From: Undaria pinnatifida
Taxonomy: Eukaryota > Sar > Phaeophyceae > Laminariales > Alariaceae
Reading direction: 5' to 3'
DNA length: 64,000 bases
Assembly: GCA_012845835.1 (NCBI GenBank)
Contig: JABAKD010000016.1
Location: forward strand, 1,854,359-1,918,358
In this document: positions 46,095 through 57,419 of the stretch, piece by piece
How positions within the stretch are numbered: the first letter of the stretch is position 1
Layout of the letters: each line of letters starts with the position of its first letter
Position numbers and translations under genes: made by a program
The notes under the pieces: generated by a model
Seen by the model: only the letters and a program-made list of their open reading frames with translations
Database searches by the model: none
Told to the model about the DNA's origin: nothing

Positions 46095-49000
46095 ATGGAG
46101 TTTCTGCCGGCGAGAGGAGTGGATATGGACATTTCCTTCAAGGGGGACACTCTTATTGTAAGTACTGTGTTTGCTTGTCGCGAGCCCACGAGTGCAATGA
46201 TGTACAGCAGTTTCCCCAGGATTCCCTGTTGACAGCAAGATAAGCATTGCGGCTTGCGGCTCCGCTGCTGCAGCCTGCAGCAGCTCAAGCAGTGAGGCTC
46301 TGTGATATGGCATGTAGGTAGAGAGCTTTGACTCGCCACGGTCGGGTGGGTGGCAGTTCGTAGCCGCACTTGTGCATGCTTCCAGAAGGCGCGACGACAG
46401 ATATTTGAGGCGATGAACAGGTAAGCACATCTGTGTTGCATCGCCCACTAAACATATCAAAATTCACAATGGCCTCATTTTACTCTCGTATTGTACAGAG
46501 CAGTAGTTTTGGTGGGGCTTGGGGTTTTGCCCTTCCCCAGTCTCCCCTCTCCCATCTCATGAGACCTTGAGGACCAGCCACTCTTTGACATGCGAGTGTG
46601 ACAATCGCCGCATTCTGCACTACTGCTGCTTGAGGTCTCCCATTAACGCATCGCGCACGGCAAACGAACCCAAATCAATTCAAGATACTTCGTCTTCCCA
46701 GTGTTCGGCGGTGCTTTGTCTTCCCAGATTTGGATGAATTCATCGCATCTATTGTTACAGAGTAGAATTTAGAGTAACGAGGCTTCGGTCCAGGCAATTG
46801 CGCCGCAAGCATTTTTTAGTTTAGGCTCGTAACTCTTAATTCTTATGGGAGACGAAACCGGAAAACAGAACACGGTTTGCGAGAGATCAAGGAAGAATTT
46901 CTTGTCAGTTCGGATGTATCGACTCTTATCGATTGACCAAAACAGAAATATAAAAAACGAATTCGTTGCACACATCGGACGACTCAACTCAGGTTAACTC
47001 AATTTACCTCATTTTCTCATAACTCAGCAGTGAGTTAACGAACTTAACTCAGCTGTGCACACGCAGGGCTTTTGAGTTGAGGATTGTAACTCAGTTAGAC
47101 ATACTCCCGGAGGGTGGGTTTAAGACGATAACTCAGTTGTGCACACTCCGCGGGGGTGATGGCGATCCATTCCCTACCGGAATTGCTCAATTTGCAGTAA
47201 AGCCGTAAGGTTCGCACTCAAAAATCACAGTAAACACGCATCCCTGATTTCTTTGAAACACGGTCCTCCTATCGTTGGTGCAGGTGCCTATCGTGAGCAC
47301 GGGTAACGTTGGTCAGCTGGCGGTGGACTTGTTCCTCAGCTCCGGGCGGGTCGAGGTGAGGGACGCTTGTGAGATAGTGTAGCTTTTACGAAGAATTCGC
47401 GCGGCAGGATACCTGGTATGTTTTTAACTGATGTGGTCAATTTTTGTGCGCTGTCTTGACTGGTCGAAAGGAAAAGGTTCGACCCATCCCACTGTAGGGT
47501 TGCAGCAGAAGTTTCTAAAAAGTTTCTTCAGCTCCTAACGTGAGGATCTTGCTATCTTTCCCACCCGATACGTGACTTCAAAGGCGTTTTGTTCGCGCAA
47601 GCCATTCCAACATTTTCCTTGCGTTAAGTCCTAAAACGAAATATACTCGTAACGTTGTCATACTTACCGGTAGTTCCATGCTTTCTTGAGGAGCTGAACC
47701 GGTCAGAAGGTCACAAAACGTTTTCGACCAAAAACTGCCCCATCCGCCAAAGGATGAAGGAAAAAAAAAAAAAAATGCAACCCGTACTATGAGACGAATC
47801 ACCTCTATCAAACCACTGTGTTTTGTTCTTTTGCGGCCGGCGGCGGCGGCGGCACCAGCGGCAGCGGACGTGATGTCCGGCTTCAGCCCGCCTCGAAAGG
47901 GGCGCCCGTCTTTTTTTTCAACACCGTGTAGAGTAGAAACTCGCATTCGCTGATGCATGTCTACGATACCGTAAGATATGGGCCTACACCCTTGGAGATA
48001 TCTCCGTACCTGGTTTGATGTTATCGTAAGATGGGGAGCAGCAGTGGCAGTATTCGTAGCAGCAACCCCGTCTAAGGGCGAAGGAGGCGGGGGTTATCTG
48101 GTGGGCGTTGTCCCAGCCACCCTCCTCAGTTCTTGCGCCCTGCGATGTCGCTCATGGGAGCAATTAATGCCGTCTGCCTCGCAACAAACAGGTCCAAGCT
48201 CACCTCGCAATCGTACCCGCCCGGGCCGAACTTCTTTTTTTTCCTGTTCCGTTTCGTTTTTGTAACGGCTGTAACGACTGGGTCTACTTTTGTCATCTTG
48301 CCGCGTATGTCGGACGACGGAAGTCGCCACCGCTGGTGAAAAAAGTGGGCTACCTCGAAACTGAGCTTGTGGTGAGTGTCTTTTGTTCCATTTTTAGGGC
48401 GAAAACACCGCCACCCTTATCTTTCGGTCTCGTTCGTTTGTTTTTGCACGGTGCTCTGCAAAACTGAATTGTTGCGAGGTCAGATATTCGAAGACGATTC
48501 TTGGGAGTGGGCTGGCCGAGTGCATTTTTTTTTCTAATTCATACGGGTATTAGGAACATAGTTTTAGCCGTGGTGCCGCTTTGGTGTGGTGCCTTCCGTG
48601 CCAGAGGACAATGCCGGCACCAAAGTGGAACCCCGATATCCGATATAGTCCGGGATAGGGCGGTACTCTGTTGGACGATGCATTGACAAGCGATTTTCAC
48701 CGCACTAAACTGGCCGCCCGCACTACAGGGCATCGCACGTGCGCGGGACCGCGACTGTATTGTTACGTTGGCTGTCAGCTCCAAGTTCGACGGAATTGGG
48801 ATACATACGCTCAGCTTTTGCGGGCTGCTTGATAGCTCGATCGCGTGATGAGACTCCTGTGAGGTGGTATCATATCGATACCTCTGCCTTTTTTGTCCAT
48901 TGCTCGAGCTGTTTCCCGAGCTACCATATGCCATTTTTTTTGTGGTGCGCCTCGTGGTGATCATCAGACACGCCGTCAATGTCGCGGCCCCGGTAATAGG

Positions 49001-49666
49001 CCGTGCCAGACGATTGACATGTTGTGTCATGCTCGCTTTTGCAGGCTCCGGCGGCTGGGTACGAAGTGTTTGGGCCAGGCCAGCCTCCTCAGTTGTGCGT
49101 TAACCTAGAGCTACACCGGTTCAGCAACAGCCGCGTCACGCTGCTGCAGCAGCGGGGGGCTGTCTTGTCCGGGGAGGAGCAAGCCTTCGCTGCACAGCTG
49201 GTGGAGTGGTCAAGACGATCAGGGTTTAAGGTGATTTGTATTTGCAAGCGTAAAATGCGACTTTCTAATTTTGCACAGCCGGCGAAAAAAAAGGGGACGC
49301 CTTTCGAGATCGCGTCAACTTCTGTCTACGGCCGACCGCGGTGTAGTCTTTCGAACACAAGGAAACCAGGACCGCCAAGTAGATGTAACAGCGCACACCA
49401 AAGCGCACAACTTTACGACAGTTGCAAATGTCCTCCTGCGCACGCCCCTTTTGCGAAAGCTATGCTGTCTTTATGGGAACCCCTACTGAACCACACCGGA
49501 TATGGGATTGTGTAACGCCGAGGGTGAAAAGAGCAACTCCTTCGTTGTGTTTTGGTGGTGGTGGTGGTGGTGGTGATGGTGGTGGTGGTGGCGTTAGTGG
49601 TGGTGTTGGTGTTTTTGTTGGTGCTGCTGGTGTTAGTTGTGATGGTGGTGATGCTGCTGTTCAATA

Positions 49667-49715
<49 letters not shown>

Positions 49716-52700
49716 ATTGTTGTTGTTGTTGTGGTGGTTGCTGCTGCTACTGCTGCTGTTGTTGTTGTTGTTGTTTTTGTTAGTGTTAGTGCTGTGGACA
49801 TTGCTGCCGTTGTCACTGTTTTAGCGTATGATGATTAATGTGCGTCCAGTTCAAGACAAGCTTGTACTGTTCAACACCTGACGAATGCTACCGGTGCCTG
49901 TGCGTGGTCTTGACACCACTGTAACGTAGCGAGGCGCCAAGTCACGCTCGGGCTTTCATCTCACCCCCTCCCTCTTTCCCTCACCCCCTCCCCCCCTCCC
50001 TCCGTCCCTCCTCCCCCCCCTTCCCCCCCTCCGCCCCTCCCTCCCTGCGTATTAAGGATATACTTGCGCTGACGGGGGCCGACGCCGCGGAAGGTTTGGA
50101 CCCGACACCCATTGGTCGAGGAGGCATGAAGCGCTTCCGGGCGGGGGGCATCGTCGGAAGGTCACGGGTGAGGTGGAGGGGGTGGAAGACGGGCGGGGGA
50201 GGAGGCTCCAGTGTCGTGAAGTTATTAAATTGTTGTTGATGCTGTAGTTTCAGCGCTTCGCGATAAAGAAATGCCATTGAGTTGTTACACTGTTGTTGAT
50301 GCTGTGCTTTCAGCAGCGCCCCGCCAGCCTATATGGGTGGCGCTTGCCGCCATTTAGCTTTTTTTGCAAAAAAAGCACCACCATTAAGTTAGTCTTGCAA
50401 AGAAAAACGCCAACGTTAAGCTGGTCTTGCCTGCTTCGATCGACCTTTCGGGTGTATTCAAACAAGAAAAACTGATGTAGCGCTCCTGCCCCTGCTCCAT
50501 TCCATCAGCCATTCGGATGTATCAATACCCAAAGTACTGCCTCCCCACGCCCCCCTCCCGCCCCGCCCCCATACCCCCGCTTTCCCCCCCTCCTCCTCGC
50601 GCCACCTCTGGGTCCCTCCCCCCTCGTCGCGCCACCCCTGGGTGTGCCATACATCTCAGGACGGGGAATCGCAGTCGCCATCGCCGTGCGCCCTGGAAGA
50701 GGCGTTGACGGACGCGGGGATAGGGGTGTTCGACCCAGCAGGCGTTTTGGGTGCGGGGTGGCCAATGGCGCCCATGGAGGGCGGCGTTTTGGCGGCAGGA
50801 GCAGGTATCGGGCTTGAAGTGGCGGGGCAGGGAGAGGAGGAGGGTCTGGCGATACCGCCGACGGGGATGGAGGTGCGCGTGATCTGTCGCGTGTTGGTGT
50901 TCCCCTCGCGGCAAATATTTGGTTTTAGCGGGTATGTGCGCCTTCAGCTTTTAGTGTGTACCTGGCTCTTACTGTACGTACAGTATTTTACTATTTGGCC
51001 CCGTTTCGACAAAATCGTTGATGGTACACACTAACTTCTCGTTCAATTTTTGTTATTTCGAGAAATTTCCGGGCGGTCGGGGTCACGGTTAGGGTTTCTG
51101 TCAGATGACGTGAATTTAAGATCAGAGTACAGCAGCCTTTGCGGTGTTCTCACCCCACAAATCATACCAGATAAAGCACCAAATACATTTCGATGTGTGA
51201 GGTGGTCCGCACGTTTTTTTTAATCAGTTTTTCCAAAACGCGCGGCGAAGTCGCGCTGGGGTCGGAGGCCTAGCCTGGGTTAGGGTTGGGGTTAGGGGTA
51301 GGGTTAGGTTGGGGCGACGCGCTCTCGCGATTTGACCCCCCCAAAAAAAACACACACACACACAAAAAACGGCCTTAGAACCTCTATAAAGTGAAATATA
51401 TTTGGTACTTCATCTGGTACGATTTGTGGGTCAAAGCCGGCAGAGGCGCCTCTTAGGGTAGCGAGGCACCCCCTTGTTCATTGCCGGGCCTGAGCTATCA
51501 TACCATACCATTCCATACCATACCATACCACACCATACCATACCATACCACACCATACCATACCATACCATACCATACCATACCATACCATACCATACCA
51601 TACCACACCACACCACACCACACCATACCATACCACACCATACCATACCATACCATACCATACCATACCATACCATACCATACCATACCATACCATGCCA
51701 TACCATCCATACTCGCACGAGTGACTCTGTACCTCACGGACTATTAATAGAACATTTTACTAGACCATTTTTCTGGCGCCGCGTTGCCTACCATTCCGTT
51801 CTGGATTCGTATCTCGCCAAATTATTGAATTGAAACGGAACGAAAGCTCAAGACGCAGGGGCTTCACTGGCGCGAGTGACCCGGAGACACTGAGAAAAAA
51901 GAAGCCCCAAAAGCGACCCCCCCCTCCTCCTGTAGCTATACCTTGCTCTTATTAGAAATATTTATTTTTCACCCCTGTCCTGTATTATATATATACCTGG
52001 TATATAGGTTGGGTTGGCGTTGGTTGGCAACGACACTGTAAAAAACATGCCGCTCACTAATATCTACCTGGTACTTCATATATGAGCTAGACCACCAGGG
52101 TACCGTTTTTGTTTTGTTTTTGTTTTTGTTTTGTGGCGGTCGATCACAGCTGGCGGTCGAGTTAGGTCGTTTGTGCGGGGTGGAGAACTTTTACTCCACA
52201 CAAGGGGAATGATCGTATCGCGTAGGGTTTGTGGTAATGCACCGCACGAGGCAGTTACATAGGTCTCCCATTGCTGTCTCTGGAAGTGGCCATACCGGAA
52301 ATTAAATTAACTCATTGAAGCTGTCATCCATGGGCAAGTCCGCCTCACAAGCGGTTCTTAGTAGGATGCCGCTCACCCTTCATGTGACTCGCCGAACACC
52401 TCACGGCGCTTCGTGCTTGGTGCAAGCAATGCCTGCTGGTCGGTAAAAACCCGACCTGCTCCGTCCCGACATTCCCGGGGTGCGAGGGTCTACACCATAT
52501 GGTCATACCACTACGGCCATGCATGAAATGAATATCGAGTACACAACCCCTACCTTAGCCCGAGTCATTAGTACAGCAACACTTGGGAAGGTGCTTAAAA
52601 GTTATTAGAAATTGGCTGTCTCCCCCGGCGTGGCCCAGTAGTGCGCACGACTTGGCCCTGCTGTGACAGTGGGTTTGGACAGTTGGAAGCGCGCACAGAC

Positions 52701-55498
52701 TCCTCCTCGTTTGCAGGTGTTTTTTTTTACTAGTTTTTCATCAGGCGGTCGGGGGTTGCCGTTTAGAAGCAGGTATGTTGCGGCCTCTTTTTTTTTTTCA
52801 AGCTCGGGCAAGCAGTTAACACAGCTTTCGTGCTCCTGACCGCGTGTTTGGCCTCGGTCTAGTGAACCCGCACCTTTTAACGCTAACACGAACGCAACAA
52901 ACAATGCCGTAAACAAAAACTGTTTTCTGCAGGGGTTTCCAAAACTTCCTCCACTGCCCTCGGGGACCGGGGTGGCGGGCAACCTGTGCGTGGAGGCGTC
53001 GGCTGCGGTTGAGGGGGCGGGATCTTCTCCTCCCCTGGTGGTGCTTCTTCGTTTCTGCAGCGAGGGCGACAACACTCCCGACGCCATCGCGGTGGCGCAA
53101 GCCGTGAACGACTCGTTGAGGCTTCTTCCGGGAGGGGATGGAGGAGAAGGGTCCCCTGGGGGTAAGTTGTGCAAGACTCGTACGTACGAGTGCCGTTTGG
53201 TTTGGTTTGGCTTGCGTGGAAACGTGGTTTGTTTTGACTTGCTACAGGGCCTTTTTAACCATGAGATGCTCGTAGTGCCGTTGTTTTGGGTTTTTTGTGG
53301 TATTATGAGGCTTGTTTCTCGACCGTTTTCATCCCCTGTTCCGGTTGTGGCCTTGTTTGAATTTCAGGAACGAGTTGTGGTATCCCCTCGCCCGGTTTCT
53401 CCTGCGTCGTTCTCCTGACTGTTTCCATGTGCCCTTTCGCCCGAACTCTGGCACTTGCGCACTGTTTTGTCCGATTTATGTCATACGAAGTACCTGGTAT
53501 TTATTGTATGCGTGTCGTTGTGTCCTAATTTCTGCCCATGCACGCCAATTCGCCCGACTTTAAGGCATGCGCTATTTATTTATTTTTTCCTAACTCTCGG
53601 ATCTTGCTTTTTTTTTTTTTTTTCCCAGAATTTCAATGCGAAACGTTTCACGCCTCTTTCCGAGCTTGGACAAAAATCGTTGATAATTCACGCTACCTTG
53701 CTCCCAGTGTGTAATGACTCTCCTTTACATGTTCGTTCGAAGAAAAATCCCAGGCGGTAGGATTTTAGAGTCAGGGTTGGTGATCAAAAGGTAAGTAGAT
53801 TCAAACCGAAGTTTCGTAGGCAGCCCTCCCGACTCCTGTCCCGCTTTTTTTTTTGCAGCTCCTGTTTCGATGATTTCCAATTTTGGTGCCATGCGCATGT
53901 TTCTCTCAACATTACAGTAGGGGTCCCCCAATAAGGCGGTATCCCTATATAAGGCGGTCAAAGTCGCTTGGCGTGACGGGGGAATTGCACTCTAGGCGTC
54001 CTACGATAGAGGTATACCTTTTTTTGGCGTAAATGTTTCCAGAATGACGGGGCTCCTTAACCTACTATTAAATAATACTATCGTCGGAAAATACGCCCCA
54101 TTTATTTTGCATGATTTTCGTTTTGTGCGTAGACCATGGGATTTTTCATCCGGTACAAGTAGCGGTTTAGTTTTTTCCTTCAAAATCAGTTTTTCGGAAA
54201 GGTCTTGAGCTCCAAAATTGAGGAAAACCTAAGAAAAAAAAGTGGTGCACCTCTACGCCTCTATCGTAGCGCCCGTCAGTCATAAACTCATAAACTGGAA
54301 TGAATAAGGCGGCTTCCCCCAACAAGGCGGTCATGGTCATATAGCTCTGGCACACCACCGCCTTAGCCTGGGGGACCCCTTCTGTACATCGTCTCGCTCT
54401 ACCCCATCACTAGTAATTATTGCCTTGAGATAGTAGGAATTCATTGAATTCTCCCCCACCCCTCCCCTTAATATTTTCTCCCAAAAACGAGTTGTTCTAC
54501 GGTAGTAGCCCCCCCCCCCCCCCCCCGACTTTTCTTTAACGAAATCGCTGGTTTTGAAACCAGCTGCCGGCCGAATCACCTGAAACACGGTGCCCCGTGC
54601 CACCCCGCGTCGTCGTTCGATAACCCGGTCGCCCCGGTGGCGTATCAGGTTATCCTCGAGCCTGGTATAGGTCAGTTTCGTGAGTTCGAGCCCCTCCGAG
54701 TGCATACTCGTATAAACTCGTTGGGACTTTTTCTTGTGGACAAATTGACTTGCGGAAAGCGCGAGAGCGTGAGTTAGCAGCACTCGATGAAAAATCGACG
54801 AGCAGTGGGGTTGCTGGACCCTATGCGCGATAAAAATTGAAGGCAAGAACCGGGGGGGAGAAGGGACGACACCTGTGACCACGGCTTGTCCAGAAGCTGG
54901 AAAGTAAAAGTGTGATGAAAAAAAAAGAAAAAAAAACTTTGCAGACAAAAAATTATGTCAAGATAACGAATGTTTTTCATGTTACTAGCATCCTTTCTCG
55001 TGTCGAGCAGAGCCATGGATCGTTCTCGTGAAAGGAAATCGCTGGTTATTGGTGGGGGGCTATGGTAGATTAAGTCAAACTGCCTTTTTGAGATACCGTG
55101 AGATATTGCACTATCAATATCAAGCAATTACCTTATGGTGGTGAAAATTGCACTTAACAAGGCGAAAACATTAAATTGCATAAAACTGCGAAACCGCTTC
55201 AAAGCTGTTTCTTGACGGGGACTCCTCAGCATTACCGCCTCCCCGAATCCTGAAAATGTTTTCCTAGCCCAACGCCTCCCACATTTTCCATCACCTCCCG
55301 CGAAAAACACAATAACTAGTTTACCTCCATGACAAAATACGATTGGTTTTCTAATTGTTTGTCGATCGGGCTTTTGTCCGCTCCGTTGTGCGCATCTCCT
55401 GGCCGAAACGTGGTTCGCCAGGTGCTGTGAGGTGGAGCTCCCCCCTTTCCTGGGCCTCGTTGTATGGACCACCCCCCGCTCCGGATGCCTACCAGTAG
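46095..55498 (+). CDS. PSMG2: Proteasome assembly chaperone 2 (PAC2/PSMG2 family)
   Basis: Eight exons: 46095-46157, 47284-47355, 48324-48371, 49045-49230, 50057-50167, 50660-50872, 52933-53161 and 55422-55498 (stop TAG). They join to 999 nt, or 332 aa. PAC2 pairs with PAC1 to assemble the 20S proteasome alpha ring. Family hallmarks in order are: VPIVSTGNVGQLAVDLFLSS (residues 22-41), VGYLETELV, GYEVF then a basic stretch and LVEWSRRSG, DILALTGADA, VVLLRFCSEGDNTPDAIAVA (in exon 7), and the C-terminal W-x2-P-x-SW motif (RWSSPLSWASLYGPPP). Human PSMG2 is about 264 aa; the excess is an acidic, Gly/Pro/Ala-rich insert in exon 6. A conserved segment (usually containing GND) expected between exons 3 and 4 is missing, so a short exon of 3n bases may lie in 48372-49044. 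The acceptor of exon 3 is the weakest border. The ATG at 46095 is chosen because an in-frame TAA lies just upstream. Confidence 0.88.
46980..47140 (+). repeat. TAACTCAG-rich short repeat, PAC2 intron 1
   Basis: AACTCAGGTTAACTCAAT, ATAACTCAGCAGTGAGTTAA, TAACTCAGTTGTGCACACTC recur within 160 bp. Confidence 0.5.
47738..47775 (+). mobile_element. SINE-2 tail fragment
   Basis: CCCATCCGCCAAAGGATGAA followed by about 16 A, in a PAC2 intron. Only the 3' end of the element remains. Confidence 0.5.
49552..49795 (+). repeat. (GGT)n/(GTT)n microsatellite, PAC2 intron 4
   Basis: GGTGGTGGTGGTGGTGATGG-like units then about 20 GTT units. Open frames here are repeat artefacts. Confidence 0.9.
51277..51316 (+). 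repeat. Telomere-like interstitial TTAGGG variants
   Basis: GGGTTAGGGTTGGGGTTAGG then GGTAGGGTTAGGTTGGGG in PAC2 intron 6, with an isolated GGTTAGGGTTT at about 51085. Confidence 0.7.
51499..51713 (+). repeat. (CCATA)n pentanucleotide microsatellite
   Basis: About 43 units of CCATA with scattered CCACA variants, in PAC2 intron 6. It is open in many frames on both strands because the unit contains no stop in those frames; no gene is implied. Confidence 0.95.
52140..52600. other. Single-copy segment of unknown nature in PAC2 intron 6
   Basis: It is not part of any family seen here. It contains a strong hairpin GGTCGGTAAAAACCCGACC (52439-52457) and balanced base composition. No coding frame or tRNA fold was found. 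Confidence 0.25.
53915..54384. mobile_element. Family E MITE interrupted by a family C MITE
   Basis: CAGTAGGGGTCCCCCAATAA starts the element and GGGGGACCCCTTCTG ends it, with TA on both flanks (53913-53914, 54385-54386). The left part stops at GGGGAATTGCACTC (about 53992) and resumes at about 54287 (TCATAAACTGGAATGAATAA). A family C copy lies between. Confidence 0.75.
53993..54286 (-). mobile_element. Family C MITE, about 290 bp, full length
   Basis: Ends CTACGATAGAGGTATACC and GTGCACCTCT...CTATCGTAGC are inverted. The body on the reverse strand has GGAGCCCCGTCATTC, ATGAAAAATCCCATGG and GACCTTTCCGAAAAACTG. It is nested in a family E MITE in PAC2 intron 7. Confidence 0.7.
54497..55068 (-). 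mobile_element. Family H MITE, reverse, split by SINE-1
   Basis: CTACGGTAGTAGCCCCCCCC right end, GAAATCGCTGGTTTTGAAAC, then the SINE-1 (54625-54936). It resumes with TTTGCAGACAAAAAATTATG and ends GGGGGGCTATGGTAG. It lies in PAC2 intron 7. Confidence 0.65.
54625..54936 (+). mobile_element. SINE-1 copy 3, inserted in a family H MITE
   Basis: Full-length copy with a tRNA-like head (TGGCGTATCAGG, GAGTTCGAGCCC) and an A-rich tail. It interrupts the family H copy at 54497-55068: H sequence stops at CGATAAC and resumes at TTTGCAGAC. It lies in PAC2 intron 7. Confidence 0.8.
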
Positions 55499-55569
55499 GG
55501 TTTCCAAGGTTCGATCCGATTTCCGATCGGTCTGAGCCATAGTTGTTCCTGTACGTAGCGGCGCTACGA

Positions 55570-55680
55570 GATGACCGACAGGGTTTTGGGTTGGGTTGGG
55601 TTAGTTTGAGGTGGGTTGGGTCGGGTCGGGTTGGGTTGGATTGTGTTGGTTTCGTTTGTTTGTGTTGGATTATTTTGGTT
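55570..55680 (+). repeat. GGGTT-rich repeat downstream of PAC2
   Basis: GGGTTTTGGGTTGGGTTGGG, GGTGGGTTGGGTCGGGTCGG and GGGTTGGGTTGGATT lie about 75 bp past the PAC2 stop. It may form G-quadruplexes. Confidence 0.7.
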
Positions 55681-55924
55681 CGCTGTGTTTCAAGGTGCGG
55701 TAGAGAGAGCGGGGGTGGTGATCAATTCGGCAGGCTTGTTACGTAGCGAATGGAGAGAGGCGGGGGGGATGGCAGCGCAGCGCAGCGTTGTGTTAACTTG
55801 TACGGCAGGCGCAGCACCAACTTGTGTCGCTCCCTGCCGTTGGTGATCCTTCGTCCGGAACCGTAGATGACAATTGAGAAATTAAAAAACAGCACGAAAG
55901 GTTAAGACCGCGAATGGAACGGGA

Positions 55925-56020
55925 AGGAGGGCCACACGCGCGAGTGGCCCCGAGCCACTGCAGACGAAGGGCCCCGAGCCAACGAAGGGCCACCAGCCAC
56001 TGCAGACGAAGGGCCCCAAA
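55925..56020 (+). repeat. Short tandem repeat GCCACTGCAGACGAAGGGCC
   Basis: GAGCCACTGCAGACGAAGGG, CCCCGAGCCAACGAAGGGCC and CAGCCACTGCAGACGAAGGG occur in series. Confidence 0.6.
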
Positions 56021-56094
56021 AATGACCCTCCTACGTACGGTAGCATTGTTCTTCAGTTGAAGAACCGACCACCGTTCAAGACGCGTGATACGAT

Positions 56095-56335
56095 GGGGGT
56101 CAGCTCTTTTGGTGTAAAATGGTTGGTTCCTGAATGACGGGGCTCCATAGCCCAAAATCATTGCAAAATTATTTAGGCCATTTTTTTTTGACACGATTAT
56201 CGTTCTTATTAGTCTAGGCCATGGGATTTTTCAGCCCCCCCCCCCTTCAAATCAGTTTTTTTTGGAGAGGTCTTAAGCTCCCTAGTTGAGGATGCCTCAG
56301 ACATAAAAGTGGTGCACCTCCAACGTCGCTGGAAC
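56095..56335 (-). mobile_element. Family C MITE copy
   Basis: GAATGACGGGGCTCCATAGC, GGCCATGGGATTTTTCAGCC, GAGAGGTCTTAAGCTCCCTA and GTGGTGCACCTCCAACG appear in reverse family C order, just downstream of PAC2. Confidence 0.65.
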
Positions 56336-56435
56336 ACACGCAATTGTTATGGCGTCCTCCCTTCCCCCCGTTGCGGCGTGTTATTGGTTGTATCCATTGG
56401 TTGTATCCAAGTGTCTCTTTTCCGGCGATGACTCG

Positions 56436-56572
56436 TGCTACTACTGCTACTACTGCTACTACTACTACTGCTACTACTACTGCTACTACTACTATTGATG
56501 CTACTACTGCTACTACTACTACTACTACTACTATTACTACTGCTACTACTGCTACTACTACTACTAGTCGTA
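56436..56572 (+). repeat. (CTA)n/(CTG)n microsatellite
   Basis: About 45 trinucleotides, mainly CTA with interspersed CTG. Poly-Ser and poly-Leu frames here are not genes. Confidence 0.9.
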
Positions 56573-56684
56573 CGGCAGAGGTGCGCCGACCATTGGGTTC
56601 CCCACTCAACGATCTTTACCAAAAACAAAAGGTGCTTCCGGATGAACACTCCCATCGCCTAGGTGTGTTATAAACATGAAAATA

Positions 56685-56890
56685 CGCTCCAGCTGTGAGA
56701 TCGAAGATCTTGTCGAAACTCACCTTCGCAAGCTGTGTGTGACACTCCGATCGCGCGTATAACTGTGTGTGTGTCCTCATTAAGGACATAGGTCGGCGAT
56801 TCCCCTTGGAACTGCAGTGTAGCTTGTACCAGGACCAACATGGTGATGTTAGTCAGTCTGTGCGCGGAAACTATAAAACCCGTTATATAA
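56685..56890 (-). mobile_element. Family A copy, reverse orientation
   Basis: It contains AGCTGTGAGATCGAAGATC, CACCTTCGCAAGCTG, ATAGGTCGGCGATTCCCC and GTGCGCGGAAACTATAAAAC, the reverse complement of the family A right half. It ends abruptly in MITE family C sequence. Confidence 0.6.
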
Positions 56891-56894
56891 CCAA

Positions 56895-57035
56895 AACCGT
56901 GCAGAAAAAAAAAATAACGAATTTCCGACGATTTCGGGTTAAGGAGAGTTATGGAGCCGCCGTCATTCAGAAACCGTTTTGGACCAAAAAAAAAAAGGTG
57001 CTGAAGCCTTTCGTATGATTCCTCTATCGTTGAAC
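56895..57035 (+). mobile_element. Family C MITE, right part
   Basis: AATTTCCGACGATTTCGGGT, GCCGTCATTCAGAAACC and a degenerate CCTCTATCGTTGAACG end follow a reverse family A fragment directly. Confidence 0.5.
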
Positions 57036-57198
57036 GTGTAGACACTGCACACCCCCTTTCGTTTCCGAGGATCCTACCCTGTTGAGCTCTATTTTTCCAC
57101 ACACACACAAAAAAAAGGGGGTTCGGAGAAGAATGAAAAGCGCAACCCAATGGACAACCCCATGACCTCTACAGGTATTTTATAAGTAATTTTCAAGA

Positions 57199-57255
57199 AC
57201 GTCAGCCGTGAGTTTGACGAATTTCAGGTCAACACTCATCTTTGCAAGCTGCGTT
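57199..57255 (+). repeat. Family A terminal motif, solo
   Basis: CGTCAGCCGTGAGTTTGACG then CACTCATCTTTGCAAGCTGC. It is a terminal-signature fragment in the MITE-rich region. Confidence 0.5.
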
Positions 57256-57419
57256 GTTGGTACTTGTAATATACTGTATGAGTGAGTTTTGATTGGGAGG
57301 TGTCTTATTTTTTGTCCACTATAATGGTAAGTATTGGTATTTATACTTTATTTAGGTGGGGAATTTTGAGGTATTATTCAAAAACAATACTACTGCGCGA
57401 CTTGTAAAAAACATGAAAT

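Noticed and set aside
45390-46460. 356-codon minus-strand open frame as one protein
   Set aside because: Only its 45503-45821 part is POR exon 1. The upstream part is antisense to PAC2 exon 1 and the promoter region, and the downstream part runs past a good donor.
51431-51833. Overlapping long frames on both strands
   Set aside because: Artefacts of the (CCATA)n array, whose unit lacks stops in several frames.
52320-52560. Possible 5S rRNA-derived segment
   Set aside because: Only scattered short similarities (TGGGAGACC on the reverse strand); no 5S internal promoter or fold could be lined up.
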